Source of the DNA: Trichosphaerium sp. ATCC 40318
Lineage: Eukaryota; Discosea; Flabellinia; Trichosidae
Direction: 5' to 3'
DNA length: 64,000 bases
Assembly: GCA_038496445.1 (NCBI GenBank)
Contig: JALMLS010000455.1
Location: 434,001 to 498,000 of the forward strand
The first letter of the stretch is position 1; each line of letters starts with the position of its first letter. The position numbers and the translations under genes were made by a program. The notes beneath the pieces were generated by a model. It made no database searches and was not told the origin of the DNA. It saw nothing but the letters and a program-made list of their open reading frames with translations. Below are positions 1 to 12,164 of this stretch, in pieces.

Positions 1-99
1 TTTCAAGTACTACTGGCTTATTACACTGAAAATGTTTATGTAGTATTACCGCATATTCGTGTCATTCAAGTATTTACATAGGGTTTTTGTACTAAGATA

Positions 100-2431
100 T
101 CACGCAGCGCCAAGAAGTAAAGGTAATCTAGGTTTCCCGTTTTCTGTAATTTCTTGACATTTGAAACGAATTTTTGATCCGATTTCAGGTCGTGAGGGTA
201 GTGTTACACCTCTACTAATTACAAAATCTACATTCTCACTTGTTTTACATAATAAACATCCTAACAAAACATCAACAAACTTCAGACCAGGCTTTTTTTT
301 TGAAGAACAATTTTCTGACAAAAAAATCTGAAATGTATGGCATAAAAAACACTTACCAACATGATTTGTAGTTGTTCCATATCCAGTAACTGTAGCAATA
401 CTTTCAATAAATATTTTTACCTTAAGAAGTTTATGTGTACGACCAGTAGCGTATCTATAAAGATAATTAAAAAATGAGTCAGTATTCAAAAAAAAGATTT
501 AAAGAAAGCAAACATTTTGAAATCATTCACTCTCACACCTTCTCTTCTTCCCCACACCCTTTAAAATATCGGTTTTGAAATAAAATACAATGTGTGGTAA
601 TACACAAGTATACAACAAAGGAAATACAAGGAAGGAAAGGGAAGTGAATGATAAAGAAGAAAAAAAGAGGAAAAAGTTACGAACAGTGTTCTTGGTTTGC
701 TCAGCATTAAACCTTCTCCTCCTTTCTTTTCTATTTCTTTCAGCATTACTCTAACATGATCATTATCTTCTGCTTTTTTATGGTCTACCATTGTAATATG
801 TGAGTCACATGGCTCTAAAACTTGTTTAAGATATTTCATCCTGTGTTCGAATAGTAGATCCGCTTTTGGGCAATCAAACACTTTGTATTCGATACAAGAC
901 CAAAGATCGGCTAAAAAATAGTGAATACACAGTGTCAAACGATCAAAAAAGTTGTTATTTTTCTTGTAAGTGAAAGGCACAAGTCACAGCAAAAACTTTT
1001 GTTGAAAAGATAGTTGTGTGCAAAGAAAGTGCGCTTTCAGGTTGTTTAAACTTTCTCAAATCGCTTGCCTTTCACTACAAAGTAAAGGACGCATTTTACA
1101 AAGAAAAACCGTGAGGTGGCTGCAAATGGAAAATAAACTGTTTGAAACAAACGAATAAAAAACAAGATTTGATTATAACTTACAGCGTCTATTCATAACG
1201 ATGTTAGACGTTGAGTAGAACTTTCCTGGTCCACCATATAGCTCTCCATCAAGGTGATCATTTGGTAGAGTCTCAGTAAACCAATCAGGAGAAGAAAGTT
1301 TTTTACCACAACGTGATACAAGCGACCTTACAGATTAAAAAATAAGAAAAAAAATAAACTAGATCCTTTGTGACGCTTACTTTCCATCCCAATAAGCCCT
1401 GACGCCATCATATTTTTCAGAAACCCACCAACCAGTTACATCTTTAACACCATCCCACTATGTCGAAGTAAGTAATGACAACAAGAGGAGAGAAAGTATT
1501 ATATGCTTACTACTTTAGCCAACATTAACTCCGGTGCATCTGATGATCGAGTATTCTCAGGTGATATAGTTGACCAGTCTTCGAATGGATATAAGTTAGC
1601 TAATGCTCTGTAGAGAGAGTGATTATATCTAAGATCATTATTGAGAGATAGGAGGTATAGAACAGGAGAAAGAAGAAAAAAAAGAAAAAAAGAAGAAAAA
1701 AAGAGAAATTTGTTTTTATTTTTTCTCAAAAGAAACACACGCGTACTGCCTAAAAAATGCGCTGCCAACATCTTCAATATCTTCAGGTAGAATATTTTTA
1801 AAATCAGAGAGAGTTTTGACTTCCAAAAAACGAGCTATGGTTGATCCTAGATACTGTTTTTGGTTGTCTAGATCGTCCCAATACCCTCTCGGTACCTTAT
1901 CAAATGATTATGTTGATATATAAGATAAACTTCGCGCATACCTGACTAGAAAATCATAAATACGTGAAATCTTGTAAAAATTAACGTAATTTCGCAAAAA
2001 CTTTCATTTCAAAAACTGAACTTATCTCGGGGTATTGTTACTAGCGTTACACGTACCTGAATAGTGTGGGGTCCCATTCAAAATGACAAAACACAGATCT
2101 TAAGAGCAGCAGAGGAGAACGGTTATACCAAAGCAAATGTCAGTTTGAGTGGTCATTAAATGACTAACGAGCGCCGTGGAGCGTTGTTAATATAGTGTAA
2201 TTCGCGGTACCTGGATAGTAAGCCAGAACCTCCGTTACGCTCTAAAGCGGTTACAGTAAGCTTATAGAAATCGTCTATAGTCTTGTAGTTGAGTTCTGGT
2301 GCTATTTCTTCGGTCAAGTATTCGTGCTGGTCCTTTAATGTCCCCCAATCTGATATTTTTTTGAATGAGTCCAATGCTCTGACCTTTGTGGCGCGTTTTA
2401 CTCGCTGTTTGTAACCAGGTATTCTTTTCAT
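100..2431 (-). CDS. ATP-dependent DNA ligase with two N-terminal GYW-type repeats
   Basis: The protein should seal nicks in DNA with ATP, forming a lysyl-AMP intermediate. Exons from about 1480 to 100 carry the ligase core in order: KYDGVRAYWDGK with the adenylated Lys (about 1430-1380), LDGELYGGPGKF (motif III), GGEGLMLSKP (motif IV, about 700), HKLLKVK (motif V, about 420), and an OB domain ending in GKPRLPLLL. This layout matches small single-chain ATP ligases of bacteria and organelles rather than large nuclear ligases I, III or IV. Upstream are two copies of a repeat with a W-DL-NQ start, a GG-LL-Y centre and a YP-W end (about 2370-2060 and 1910-1530). The N-terminus is Arg/Lys-rich and could be a mitochondrial presequence. 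The splice near 2210-2130, inside the first repeat, could not be resolved, so that part may be misread or damaged. The ligase assignment is firm; the start is less so. Confidence 0.8.
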
Positions 2432-2852
2432 TCTTTCTATACACTATCACAAACATGTGAATAATACTGGGCGTCTGCGCATACTTGTAAAAATAATAAC
2501 TGACGGCAAACTGTTTAAGTCAGAACAACGGCGGAATACAATGGAGAGCGCTCCTAACCCCATTTTCGAGCGCACAGTGTCGTATTACCACATGAAAAAA
2601 GTATTCATAGTCAGCGTATCATAATTTACAAACAACTGCTAGTCCTGGCAAGTGGTGCGCATTATGCTTGATTTCTACTGCCCAATGTATGGTGTGCCAC
2701 CAGAAAAACTCAATAAGGTACGATTCTTTCTAACGCTCTTGATATCCACTAAAAACGCGTTTGAATGGTGCCATAAGCCTCCGATATCAAAATTATAACG
2801 GACTGACATTAACAGCTTGTTCCCATACTATACTACGTGGAATGCGTAGTTT

Positions 2853-3831
2853 ATGACATGGACAAAGCCGTGGAGGACGGACAGCAAAGGTGAGCCGCTT
2901 TCCGAGTGTCACGCCAAAACCAAAAAAACAGATCTGAAAAATCCTCCATTGGGCGTAGTTCCTCTTATACTTCTTACGAATTTACTCAGTGATAAACATG
3001 TGTCGCTACAGGGTGAAATTGATCGGTTAGAAAGTGTCCTAGAGACTGAGAATCTCCTGTGTGATGCAGTGAAAGAAGAGATAAAACAATTAGTGTCTTA
3101 CTTTAATTTGGAAACTGACATTGTCATCGCCTCAAAGAAGCACGTAACTAATCAGGTACTATATAATAGTATCATTTCTGTTGACTGGTAGTAAAGGATA
3201 TCCTCGAATATACCCTTGAAGACGTGAAAAAAGCATGGAAACTGAGAAGTTCAGATTTTAGGATTTTGGCTGCTATTATACTTCAATTTGTTGATTTGGA
3301 ACCAAATCCTTCATATGCCACAGTATTAGACAGTCTCTACTTATGGATAGGTATCAATATTTTATCTTTTTGAGCTAGCACGCTTAGTTGTGTCAAAGGA
3401 ATAGAAAAAACAAACTTTTGTTGTCAAGCTCATTTATTTGGCGATTTTGCTTAACCCTGTTTTAGAAGTTGCATCTGATGTACCTGATGTTCTCAAAGAC
3501 TTTGAAGCAAATCAATTCAATACATTTAATCTTTATCATCAAATGTATGGAGACAAGTGGCAAGCCAAATTACAAGAAGAGCTGCTTCAAGTACGTAACA
3601 AAAAGTATAATGTAAAATTGTTGTTTTTTGGTTCCTATTAGCACAGATGTCAACTTTGTTGACGTGTACGTAGATTAAAACGACAACAGAAGAGCTTATA
3701 GCTAAGACACCAATAAAGATGATTTTATTTCAGCTTTGCAGACAATGGTGGGGTCGCGTGCCTTTGCCTTTACCACCAATAGAAACCTTGAAAGCCATTA
3801 AAAAATCAAGTAGTAACAAAAGTAAAAAGTA
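2853..3831 (+). CDS. Hypothetical multi-exon protein
   Basis: I do not recognise this family. At least four exons read as protein: one ending about 3154 with a helical, possibly coiled-coil stretch, one at about 3190-3348, one at about 3437-3591 and one at about 3734-3831, ending in a basic tail of Ser, Asn and Lys before TAA. A WWGRVPLPLPPIETLK segment in the last exon is the most distinctive piece. The start is uncertain. ATG 2853 reads into the body through an intron near 2890, but another protein-like pair of exons (ATG 2664, then about 2818-2890) lies just upstream and does not join the body in phase. No signal peptide or membrane segment is visible. Confidence 0.5.
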
Positions 3832-4379
3832 AAAAACAGCTTTCACATGTAGAATAAAAACTTAGATCTATCGACAAATGCCGTTGTAGGAAACTTCAGA
3901 GATAGGGTGAGTAGGTTAGTACCAACACGTTACCAGCCGGCGAGATTCGTACACATCTTACACGGAGCATTAAAATCCCGGAGTTAAAGAATAATGTTAA
4001 GGTAAAGTAATAGTGCATTTCTTGGGCTACGTACTTTGTTGACTACCTCTCTTTCCTTTCTAGTGACAAGTCTGTGCTTGTTATTTTGTCTTTAAAGAGC
4101 TTCTCATAACGCGGGGAACTGCTATTTACAACTGCCAAGATTAAAGCTCATAAGGAAACTTCAGTGTTTTCACACAAAAACTTGAAAAAGGTGTCTGCAA
4201 AAAACAGCCTATCTCGCGACAGGCTATTGCATAATGGTTGAAGCTTAACAAAAGTGTCTACGCACTAGGCTGTTACATATAAAACAACAAAGTACTTGGC
4301 AGTGACTAGGTGATGTGGCTAAATAATGTGTTTACATTGATGTAACTTAGTTAGTGCAATTCATTGAACTCCCAAAAGA
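3832..4379. other. Intergenic stretch
   Basis: AT-rich spacer between two plus-strand genes. I see no long reading frame. A short stem, AGCCT...AGGCT, lies near 4210-4225. Confidence 0.5.
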
Positions 4380-4790
4380 ATGGGTGGAACTGTAACGAGA
4401 CAACAACTGAGCGAAGGCTGGGAAAATGGAAGCTCACTACCTGACCGTATGGAAATTTGGACTAGCCGCACAAAACCTCATCAACTATATGCTGTAATGG
4501 ACGAGACTGGGCGCGTGTTCGAAAATGGCCGTGCAGAACCGTTTTGTTGCGGTTTTGTTAATAATAAGGGCGAAGTTTTTCAAGCAAACGTGCAAAGGCT
4601 CAAAGTTGGTAGAGTGGACCTGTCTACAGGCATAATCTACAATCACCACAACAAAAAAGCGGCAGTTTGTAGTAAAGACGGACAAGTGACTTCATATTTG
4701 ATGAACCCGCCGACAGTGCTCGGCTACGTCCGCGGACCACCAGAGGGCTATTATTTGGCAGGAGCAGCGTTGGCAATTCTTTGGTCTTGA
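4380..4790 (+). CDS. Hypothetical protein, single exon
   Basis: An uninterrupted frame of 136 codons that begins at a good ATG after an A-rich leader and ends at TGA. The protein contains regularly spaced short strands with VFENGRAEP and VFQANVQRLKVG-like segments, suggesting a small beta-rich fold. The C-terminus ends in a hydrophobic run (YYLAGAALAILWS) that could be a tail anchor or simply a buried strand. It is one of few intronless genes here. I recognise no family. A shorter frame on the opposite strand (4485-4685) reads as its shadow. Confidence 0.55.
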   Translation: MGGTVTRQQLSEGWENGSSLPDRMEIWTSRTKPHQLYAVMDETGRVFENGRAEPFCCGFVNNKGEVFQANVQRLKVGRVDLSTGIIYNHHNKKAAVCSKDGQVTSYLMNPPTVLGYVRGPPEGYYLAGAALAILWS

Positions 4791-5224
4791 CCAATTCTGT
4801 TTCCCAGATCTGAATACATTTCTGTCCTTTGTTCGTCCTTCATGAACGCATCTATAGCGCTTTATTTAGCCACATAGAGGCATTCATAGAAAAACCATAC
4901 ACTACAGAAGTAGTTCCATGTTGGAAATAAAAAAAGAAGATTCCATAAAATTATCATGAAAACACGTGTCATGTTTACCTGTTGACTCACCTCTATCATT
5001 TTCAACAACATGTTTGTAACAAAAAGTGTTCACGATGCATCACAATTAAAAATCTAAACGCGAGGTTGTGACTACGTTATACGTCTTTTTCGGAGTATTC
5101 TGTAGCACCTCTGTAGCAACCTAGAGCAGTATCTACTCAAAAGAGAGAAGCGACATCTTATTCAATTAAGCCAACCGTATTTTGGATCCTATTTTTCAGA
5201 TTGCTATCTGGGTCATAACATCGC
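4791..5224. other. Intergenic stretch
   Basis: AT-rich spacer upstream of the peroxidase gene, with a CACGTG site near 4965. No gene seen. Confidence 0.5.
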
Positions 5225-8200
5225 ATGTTCAGAACAGTAGGCCTCGTTTTATTATCCCTACATATTTGTTGGTGTATCAACATACCCAGCGTTGGTGGTA
5301 CGTGGTTTCCTCGTAATTCTGTTCATCTTTTTCTAAAACATTCCGAAAACATATCTAAAGCGACTTGTAGCTCCTGCTATTGATGGTACACGAAGAAATC
5401 TTGGACACGACTCCTACGGAGCGGCGCATACGCCTCTTAGACGCGTAGGTGGCGAGCCTGTATATTCTGATGGTAATAACGCTGTTTCTTCTTGCTTTTT
5501 GTTTTTGCGCTTGGTTTGCTACACGTGGTTTTTCGCGTTTTTGATTACGCGACTTCTAACTGTTTGATTAAGGATACCAAGAATTCCGTAGATCCACTGT
5601 CAACGATAATGAACTTCCGTCTCCACGTGAGATTTCCGAAAGGCACGCTTTTTGTTTTGTAGTTTTTTTACTTTTTTTTCCATTGGCGTTTGCGTGATGC
5701 TACTACCGACAGTTTATTGAAACAAAATATGGAAGTGGCCTACTTTGTGGTTGCCACAATTAAAGTAAATTTATTCATATCACTTTGTTAGCTTTTAAAA
5801 AATCTACAGTGGCAACGTGGTTTTTGTTTACCAAACTATAAGAATTGCGAAAGTTTTTTGTTTCGTTTTTCGAAGTTAACGCCTATTTCGCTAACTAGCT
5901 TCTAGAATCTTTGGACAAAACCTCCTCGAGGCTACAAAGTCTGTAGACAATACTGGAAGAAATCTTCTACTTGGTTCGTTGTGAACAAATAATTATTATT
6001 GTATAACTTATTTGTACAAGGTTACTTCGGACAGATGCTTGATCACGATATTACTCTAACAAAGGAAAATCATGATGATGCAAAGCCTTTCTCTATACCT
6101 GATAATGACAGATTTTACGATCCTTTCAACACAGGTACAAGAAAGACACTAAAAACATAGGAATAATTTGTGTTTGAAAAAAAAAACGTTTTTGTCTTTC
6201 AAACTCACGTGTTCTGAAGTAAATTGAAAACCTAATGATTATTTTAGGAAACGTAATATCCGAGCATCCTTTCTCTCGTTCCGAGACTATTGAAGGTTCT
6301 GGTACAGATAGTTCAAATCCAAGACGATTCGATAACTTCATTACTGCATGGATTGATGCTAGTTTTGTATATGGATCAAGTGAAGAAGAGGTCAGTAGAT
6401 TACGAGACGATAATGGTGAACTTTTACATGGCGCCAAGGTACGGCTGTTTGTTGAATAGAAAAGGAGTTCGTTACTTATTTTTCCTGCAATGTTTTTATA
6501 TTGATCTTCTTTAAACTAGTTTCCTGGTGATGGTGTTTATGATGAGGAGGGCTATTTGCTACCTCACGGTTTGTTGCCTATGGATAATCCACGTGGATCC
6601 GCTACCAATGACGACATGATGGCAGCCGGTAAGCAATGCAGTTGTACTTTTCGATTTTTTAACAAAAATCGTTTTTAGGTGATATCCGCTGTAATGAAAA
6701 TCCTGTCCTTGCTTCTTTGCATACTGTTTTCTTTAGAGAACATAATAGAAAGGTCAAAGGTACGCCTCACATTCCAATCCTAATTATTTAAACAAAAACC
6801 ATGCTCACTTTGTATCAAAATTAGAAATGACTGAAAAGGGTGAATGTTCTGGTAGCGACGAATGCTTTGATAAAGCAAGATTATGGGTTGGTGCATTAGT
6901 TCAGGTACTATTCTTTTAAAGTGAAAAAAAATCAAAAATTATGAAAGGTCACGTGTCTTGGAACACGCTAAAACGTTTTCACGTGAAAAAAAAGTTTGAC
7001 GCAAATCTGATATTTCCTTTTCCCATTTCACTTTTGTATTGACTGTACGTAGTCTATTGTTGTCAGCGAATACCTTCCTGCTCTTTTTGGAAGAGATGAT
7101 CCTTTGGGTGCTTACACAGGTTACAAAGAAGATGTAGATCCTGCAATTGCCATTGGTATCCTTCTACGCCCCTTTGCGTTTATACTATTTTTACTTTTAT
7201 ACCTTGAGTACTCTTTAATCCTTGACTTTATCTTCAAGCTTTCAGTACTGCTACTTTCAGATTTGGTACGACAAAGATTGTTTACACCTAAATTTTATAA
7301 TAAAGGGTTTTTTTTGATTTGTTTCGTAGGTCACTCACAGATTAGCGGTTTGATCCCTAACCTTGGACATGGTGGTAAAAATTTGGGTGGTCTATTGCTC
7401 AGAGATACATACTTTATGCCTAGTGTTGTTGATGAAAGAGTATGTGGGAGCAATACAAGAGTTTTTTCTTACTTTTTTCAAGGGTATCTCCGGTATTCTC
7501 CGTGGTGTTATGAATGCTCCTGTTGAAGAATTTGATCATTTAGCTGTTGGAGATCTGAGAAACAGTCTCTTTAGCTTACATAGTGGTGGTCTCGGTCAAG
7601 ATTTGATCTCCAGAAACATTAACGTACGTACAAGCAACAAACAAAAGAAATAAAGTCATCTCACCTCTGTTTTAAAGCGTGGTCGCGATCACGGTATTCT
7701 CACATACGCTATGGCTAGAGAATACTTCTTGAACGAACAATACACTTCATTGGATGATTACATGTCTGATGAACAACAATACTTGAAAGACGAAGTTCGT
7801 GACATCTATGAATCAGAAAGAGACATTGATTTATTCTTGGGCATGTTCCTTGATAAAAAGACTTCTAATTATTCGTACGAACCTTTACTTCTAAAGCTAG
7901 CTCATCCAACACACCATATTCGCGAATTCTCACGTGAATTATTAGGGTCTTTGGTGACTTACTCGAAGAAATGGTTTCTGAACAGTTCAGACGTCTCAGA
8001 GACTCTGATTTCTACTGGTATGCTAACGCAGGTACGCAATCAAAGCAATTACAAGCAACTAGATGTTCTTGTTTCCTCGCAACTTGTGAAGTTGAAGCCG
8101 GCTTACGTATTTGTTAGATAATGGTATCTTTGACGCAAATGAGAGAAGTCTCATTGAAAATACAAAACTTGTAGATATTATCATTCGAAACACCAACATT

Positions 8201-8781
8201 CGAAGAAAGGAGGTTCCTCAATACTCATTCTTCTTTGGACGTCCAGTCCGTCAACCAACACCAAATGATCTTCCTATTGTTATTTGTGATTACGGTCATC
8301 TAGATGATGAAAATAACGTCTGCAGGTACCTTATAACCCATCCGCTAAACCACAACAAGAAAAACCAAAGAAACTTACCAAAGCGCGTAGATGTATTGAT
8401 GGTTCTGATTGCAAATGTGATATGACTAACCGCAACGGAGACTGTGATTGTGGTAAAGCTCATAAATGCCAAGCAACCACTTCTGAGGGTAGAATACTCG
8501 GCGGATCAGCTCAAGTGTAAGAACAACTTCTTGTATTATACCATTCATTCCTATTGACCCTTTTTTAAGTGTATTGGCTCTTTACGGTGGCGATTCTGAG
8601 GTTCATTGCGAAAATGCTATGTCTTGTACTTGTTCCACACTCTCAAGCACAAATAACAGGGTACACGTTTGCGTGCTCTTTTCTTTTTTTTCTCATCTTG
8701 TTTTAGGGTATCTGTTATAAACAAGGAGCAGTTGCTTTCGATTGTTTGAGCCCTACCAGAGCTCAATGCGTAAGAAGCTAA
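5225..8781 (+). CDS. Secreted animal-type haem peroxidase (peroxinectin-like)
   Basis: An extracellular haem peroxidase of the animal/peroxinectin superfamily, which uses hydrogen peroxide to oxidise substrates and is known in dictyostelid amoebae. The first exon gives a signal peptide (MFRTVGLVLLSLHICWC). Family marks follow in order: LPSPREIS, GQMLDHDITLT with the distal His (about 6030), ITAWIDASFVYGS, SLHTVFFREHNRK, RFGHS with the proximal His (split across exons near 7260-7335), and RGRDHGI near 7680. About 15 introns interrupt it, including one of 47 nt (about 8278-8325) that restores the frame. After the catalytic domain comes a Cys-rich tail (about 8375-8770) with roughly 15 cysteines, probably disulphide-bonded. 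The last exon may end at TAA 8779-8781 or splice on to about 8858. Family assignment is firm; the tail's role is unknown. Confidence 0.85.
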
Positions 8782-9304
8782 AACAGTTAAAAGGTGTACA
8801 TACAAAACGCACAACAACGATTTAAATAAAACAAAACTTTTTAGCCCTTTACGTATTAAACCTATCACAAAGTCGTAATACTGTAAGCTCTTCATATTGT
8901 AGAATGGCTTCCGAAGCTAGCGTATTAGATACGATCCAAAAAGGCGCCGTTGGCAACGCTCGTCATTAACTCGGAAGTATTCCAACTTGCTTGATGGAAG
9001 TCTCAAAGAGATGGACATTGTAAAGGAGTTACGGAAGTTCGCTTGGCGCGTCCATGCATTATAAACTAAGTCGACGCAAATTGGACGTATTGGGCACGTG
9101 TATCTTTCACTTATAATTAAATAAATCATTGTTTTTGAGGGAAATCTCGTATCGTTTTTAAACCTCATCACGGCAATGCGGAGAGCTAGGTAGTAAGTTC
9201 TTTTTTTGGTGCGGGGCGACGTGGCTTAATACAAGGCGAACGCAATAAGGTACAAATAAAGAGTCGTTAAGTTTTTGTACAACAAACACCTCAACTCTTC
9301 TGGT
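8782..9304. other. Intergenic stretch with an unplaced exon-like piece
   Basis: Between the peroxidase and the next gene. A stretch at about 8921-9064 on the plus strand reads as protein after a possible acceptor (GAAGCTAG), with a basic start and LLDGSLKEMDIVKELRKF, then TAA. I could not attach it to a start codon, so it is not called as a gene. Confidence 0.3.
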
Positions 9305-10734
9305 ATGGTTAAAATTGCTTCGTACGAAACTGAATTTGCCGAAAACTACAACAAAAACGGACAAGCACAACCTTTGCACTGGTACGGAGTTCAAAGAAAA
9401 GAAAGCCCATCTAATCAGTACGCCAATTCATTTTAACCGCAATTAGGGTTGTAAGAGGAACTCCCTTCGCACTCACTCTAGCACGTACAAACGCCGGTGA
9501 TTGGAACGTAAAATGCTCTCTGGTATTGGCTAAAGATCATTCAGCTGTCCCAGTGCTCGAAAAGCAGCCTTTGACGTATTCTGTTTTGGACCAGAGGAGA
9601 AACGCACAGAACGCGACAGTTACCTGCAAGATACATGTTCTAAGCAGCCAATTGAACAACTCGTTCTTTAAGATTAAAGTCACCGTCGTAAACGAAGCAA
9701 CTGGAAAAACAGAGGAAACATTCACCCAGGCAATTAAATCAGTCTCAAAACCGGCTCAAATCCGCCGAAGAAAACAAGAGTACGCCTTTTTTTTCTTTTT
9801 TTTTCGTTTTTTTTTTGAAGTGAATTTATCAAATATCTGACCGCGGTGATATCCTATTATTACGTTTCGCTTTATTGGTATAACCAGAATAGCATGACGC
9901 GAGCCGGAACTTTTCTTAGGCGACGCCGCAAAAAAAACCTTTTTTTGAACTTGAATTATTTTTGAAACTTCCCGCAAAACCTGAAAAGAATTTCACCAAA
10001 ACACCTAAATTACCTTGATAAATGATAATTTACCGTATTTATCTTGGTCGTAAATTTTGAAATAATCTATTTAGAGTTTGAATTGTCTAACGTCTTTTTA
10101 TAGGCTTGAAAACCCTGGTTTACATAAGCGTGGTGTAAAACGAGCACGATCAGAGGATGTTTTCGCAAGTCTACAAGAAATTAAAAAGCAACAAGAAACC
10201 CAAATGGAAATACTCAAAAAAATTTTAAATAACCAACCAATTGGTGCTATTAATCCAGTAATGGCAACCGCACTACAACCAGATATGCCTCGGCTTAAAA
10301 GAGTGAAAAAGGAGTCAGAAGAAACAAGCCACTTTGTACAAAGCATGCCTTTAGAAGATGATCTACCTGCGCTTGAACGTACCTCTAATATTCCATTTGG
10401 CCTAGTCGTTGGTGGGTACGGGATGGGTAAGTCAAGCGAACAACTTTCTTTTTCAGCACGCAGCGATTTTGATAGTGCTTTTCACAACTTCCTTTACGCT
10501 TGGCAAAGCACACCACCTGAAGAGCGACCACGTAAACTAAGGAGACTGGTCATGAATGAGGGCGTTCGCGACGTACGTGATATTGTGGAAACAATGGCAA
10601 CTTCAATCGAGGCAAAGACATCAGAACAGGTGTGCCTATGTACGAGATGTCCGTACAAGCGTCAAGTAGCGGAATTCGATGGGGCTGTTGCAACATTCCT
10701 TCAAACTGGCGCGGAAGACTATTCCACGCTCTAA
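9305..10734 (+). CDS. Possible Rel/STAT-like DNA-binding protein
   Basis: Three exons join cleanly (about 9305-9415, 9448-9776, 10104-10734). The first half is beta-rich, with NATVTCKIHVLSSQ, a TG-centred turn and SVSKPAQIRRRKQ. The TG turn followed by SKP and a basic run resembles the end of the DNA-contacting beta domain in Rel, Runt or STAT-like factors; this is an inference from pattern, not a firm match. The basic linker KRGVKRARS could be a nuclear signal. The second half is helical, with FLYAWQSTPPEERPRKLRRL and a C-terminal CLCTRCPYKRQ segment that could bind zinc or haem. The stop at 10732-10734 follows directly. A sequence-specific regulator is the best guess. Confidence 0.55.
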
Positions 10735-11689
10735 AAAGTGCGCTTGTTGGATGTCAGTGCTTATTTTATTGGGGGAAACCTTGTTTTGGCCCGTCCTTTT
10801 CTTTTTTTTCTGTTTTTTCGCTTTTTTTGAATTTCTCTGTTTTTCATCAAGTTTTTTGAAATCTTTTCTAGAGAGGCTTGTTGTAGAACTTGGAATTCGA
10901 AAATTTTGAAGAGAAAAAGGAAAAGGCCCAAGAAACATTATTTTTGTAAAAACCTTAGCGCTGACCTCTCCTTCACCTTAATCCGGGAAAAAACTTTTTT
11001 TTTTTCCGCTCTTTCTCTCCTTTCCCCTCCTTTTTTTTTTGAAATATAAAGGGCTCGTTAATGACGTAGGACCACTCGCCTTGATCGATCAACAACAGCC
11101 CACTCACACTTCGCTGCTTGCGCCGTAGAATAAAAATAACAAATGTAAAATAAAAAAAAAACAAAAGTATTATAAAACCCAAAAACCCAAACAAAACAGC
11201 GTCAGTTATCTTGATTGTTCTTAAGATTATCTTTATCATTCACAGGATCACGTAGTCGGATCTGCGTAGAGTAGTCAAAGCAACTGGTACGTTGCTAGGC
11301 TTGATAAGAGCAACGGTGTACAGTTAGGAGATGCTCAAGATTATGTAGGAAACATACCGTCTGCACGCGGATTCCGAATACTCTGGCTTGTTACAAACCA
11401 AAATTTTTCAGCAAATAACTAAGAAGGACGCTCCGCAAGCGATTGAAGCCAAACATTGTGACTACGTGGTAGAAGCGCTACATTTCCTGTGTCATTGTTT
11501 ACGCACCGCTTGGCACCAACTAGTGATGGCGAGTGTACTACGAAGCCGACTGTCGAGATGCCAAGAGTAGAAAAAAGCGTGTTGGTTTTTTGAAATTGTT
11601 TCGTAATTCTCGTCGCCACATTCGCCAACAAAGTTGTGAGGTTATAAAATGGTCTAGTGGGTTTATTGCAGTGTTGTGTTTTGACATTT
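10735..11689. other. Intergenic stretch with low-complexity tracts
   Basis: Long T- and A-rich runs dominate 10790-11240. A plus-strand stretch at about 11270-11404 reads as protein (NWYVARLDKSNGVQLGDAQD and on to TAA) after a possible acceptor at GCGTAG, but I could find no upstream exon for it. It may be a remnant or a small unresolved gene. Confidence 0.35.
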
Positions 11690-12164
11690 TTATACATTGC
11701 TAACCAAGCGAAGTAATAGGTCTTGTACTTTAGATTTGTTTTCGTTAATTTGCTCTCCTATTTTGACGATGTCTTCTTCAGTTTGCTTCCTTATTTTCTT
11801 TTGGTGTTCGTCTGTACCTGCCATGTGCTAAACGTAGTGAGAATACTGTATTTATTGCTATTTCAATGACAATAGCGCTTGTTAAACGTTCTTTTTTTTT
11901 TTTTTTTGTTCAAACAACTACACTCAGTATACGTACGATCTTCTTGTACTCTTGAAACTGTTCCATCCTCTCGTTTTTATATTTCTCTATTTCACGCTGT
12001 GCTTCCTCCTTGGCTTGACGTAGGAGTTGAATACGCTCTAAAACGACTTATTATTATTGTAGAATAAAGGTCCAAGTACTTTTGCGGGCATCATCGATGA
12101 CCTCGCGAGCGTCTTTCTCAGCTTCCATAAGCATAGACAAGCCTGTATTCGAATCAAGTGACAT
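11690..12164 (-). CDS. V-type proton ATPase subunit G
   Basis: A peripheral-stalk subunit of the vacuolar H+-ATPase, which links the V1 head to the membrane and helps acidify endosomes and contractile vacuoles. Three exons join in phase to about 113 residues, the usual length. The N-terminus has the family pattern, with GLSMLMEAEKDAREVIDDAR followed by an RIQLLRQAKEEAQREIEKY heptad helix; the C-terminus is a further charged helix ending in LLLRLVSNV. The start ATG (12162-12164) faces the SCP2 gene 83 bp away, so the two probably share a bidirectional promoter. Confidence 0.88.

Noticed and set aside
8320-8335. Apparent frameshift near the end of the peroxidase gene
   Set aside because: A 47-nt intron starting GTTATT and ending TGCAG restores the frame without any sequence error.
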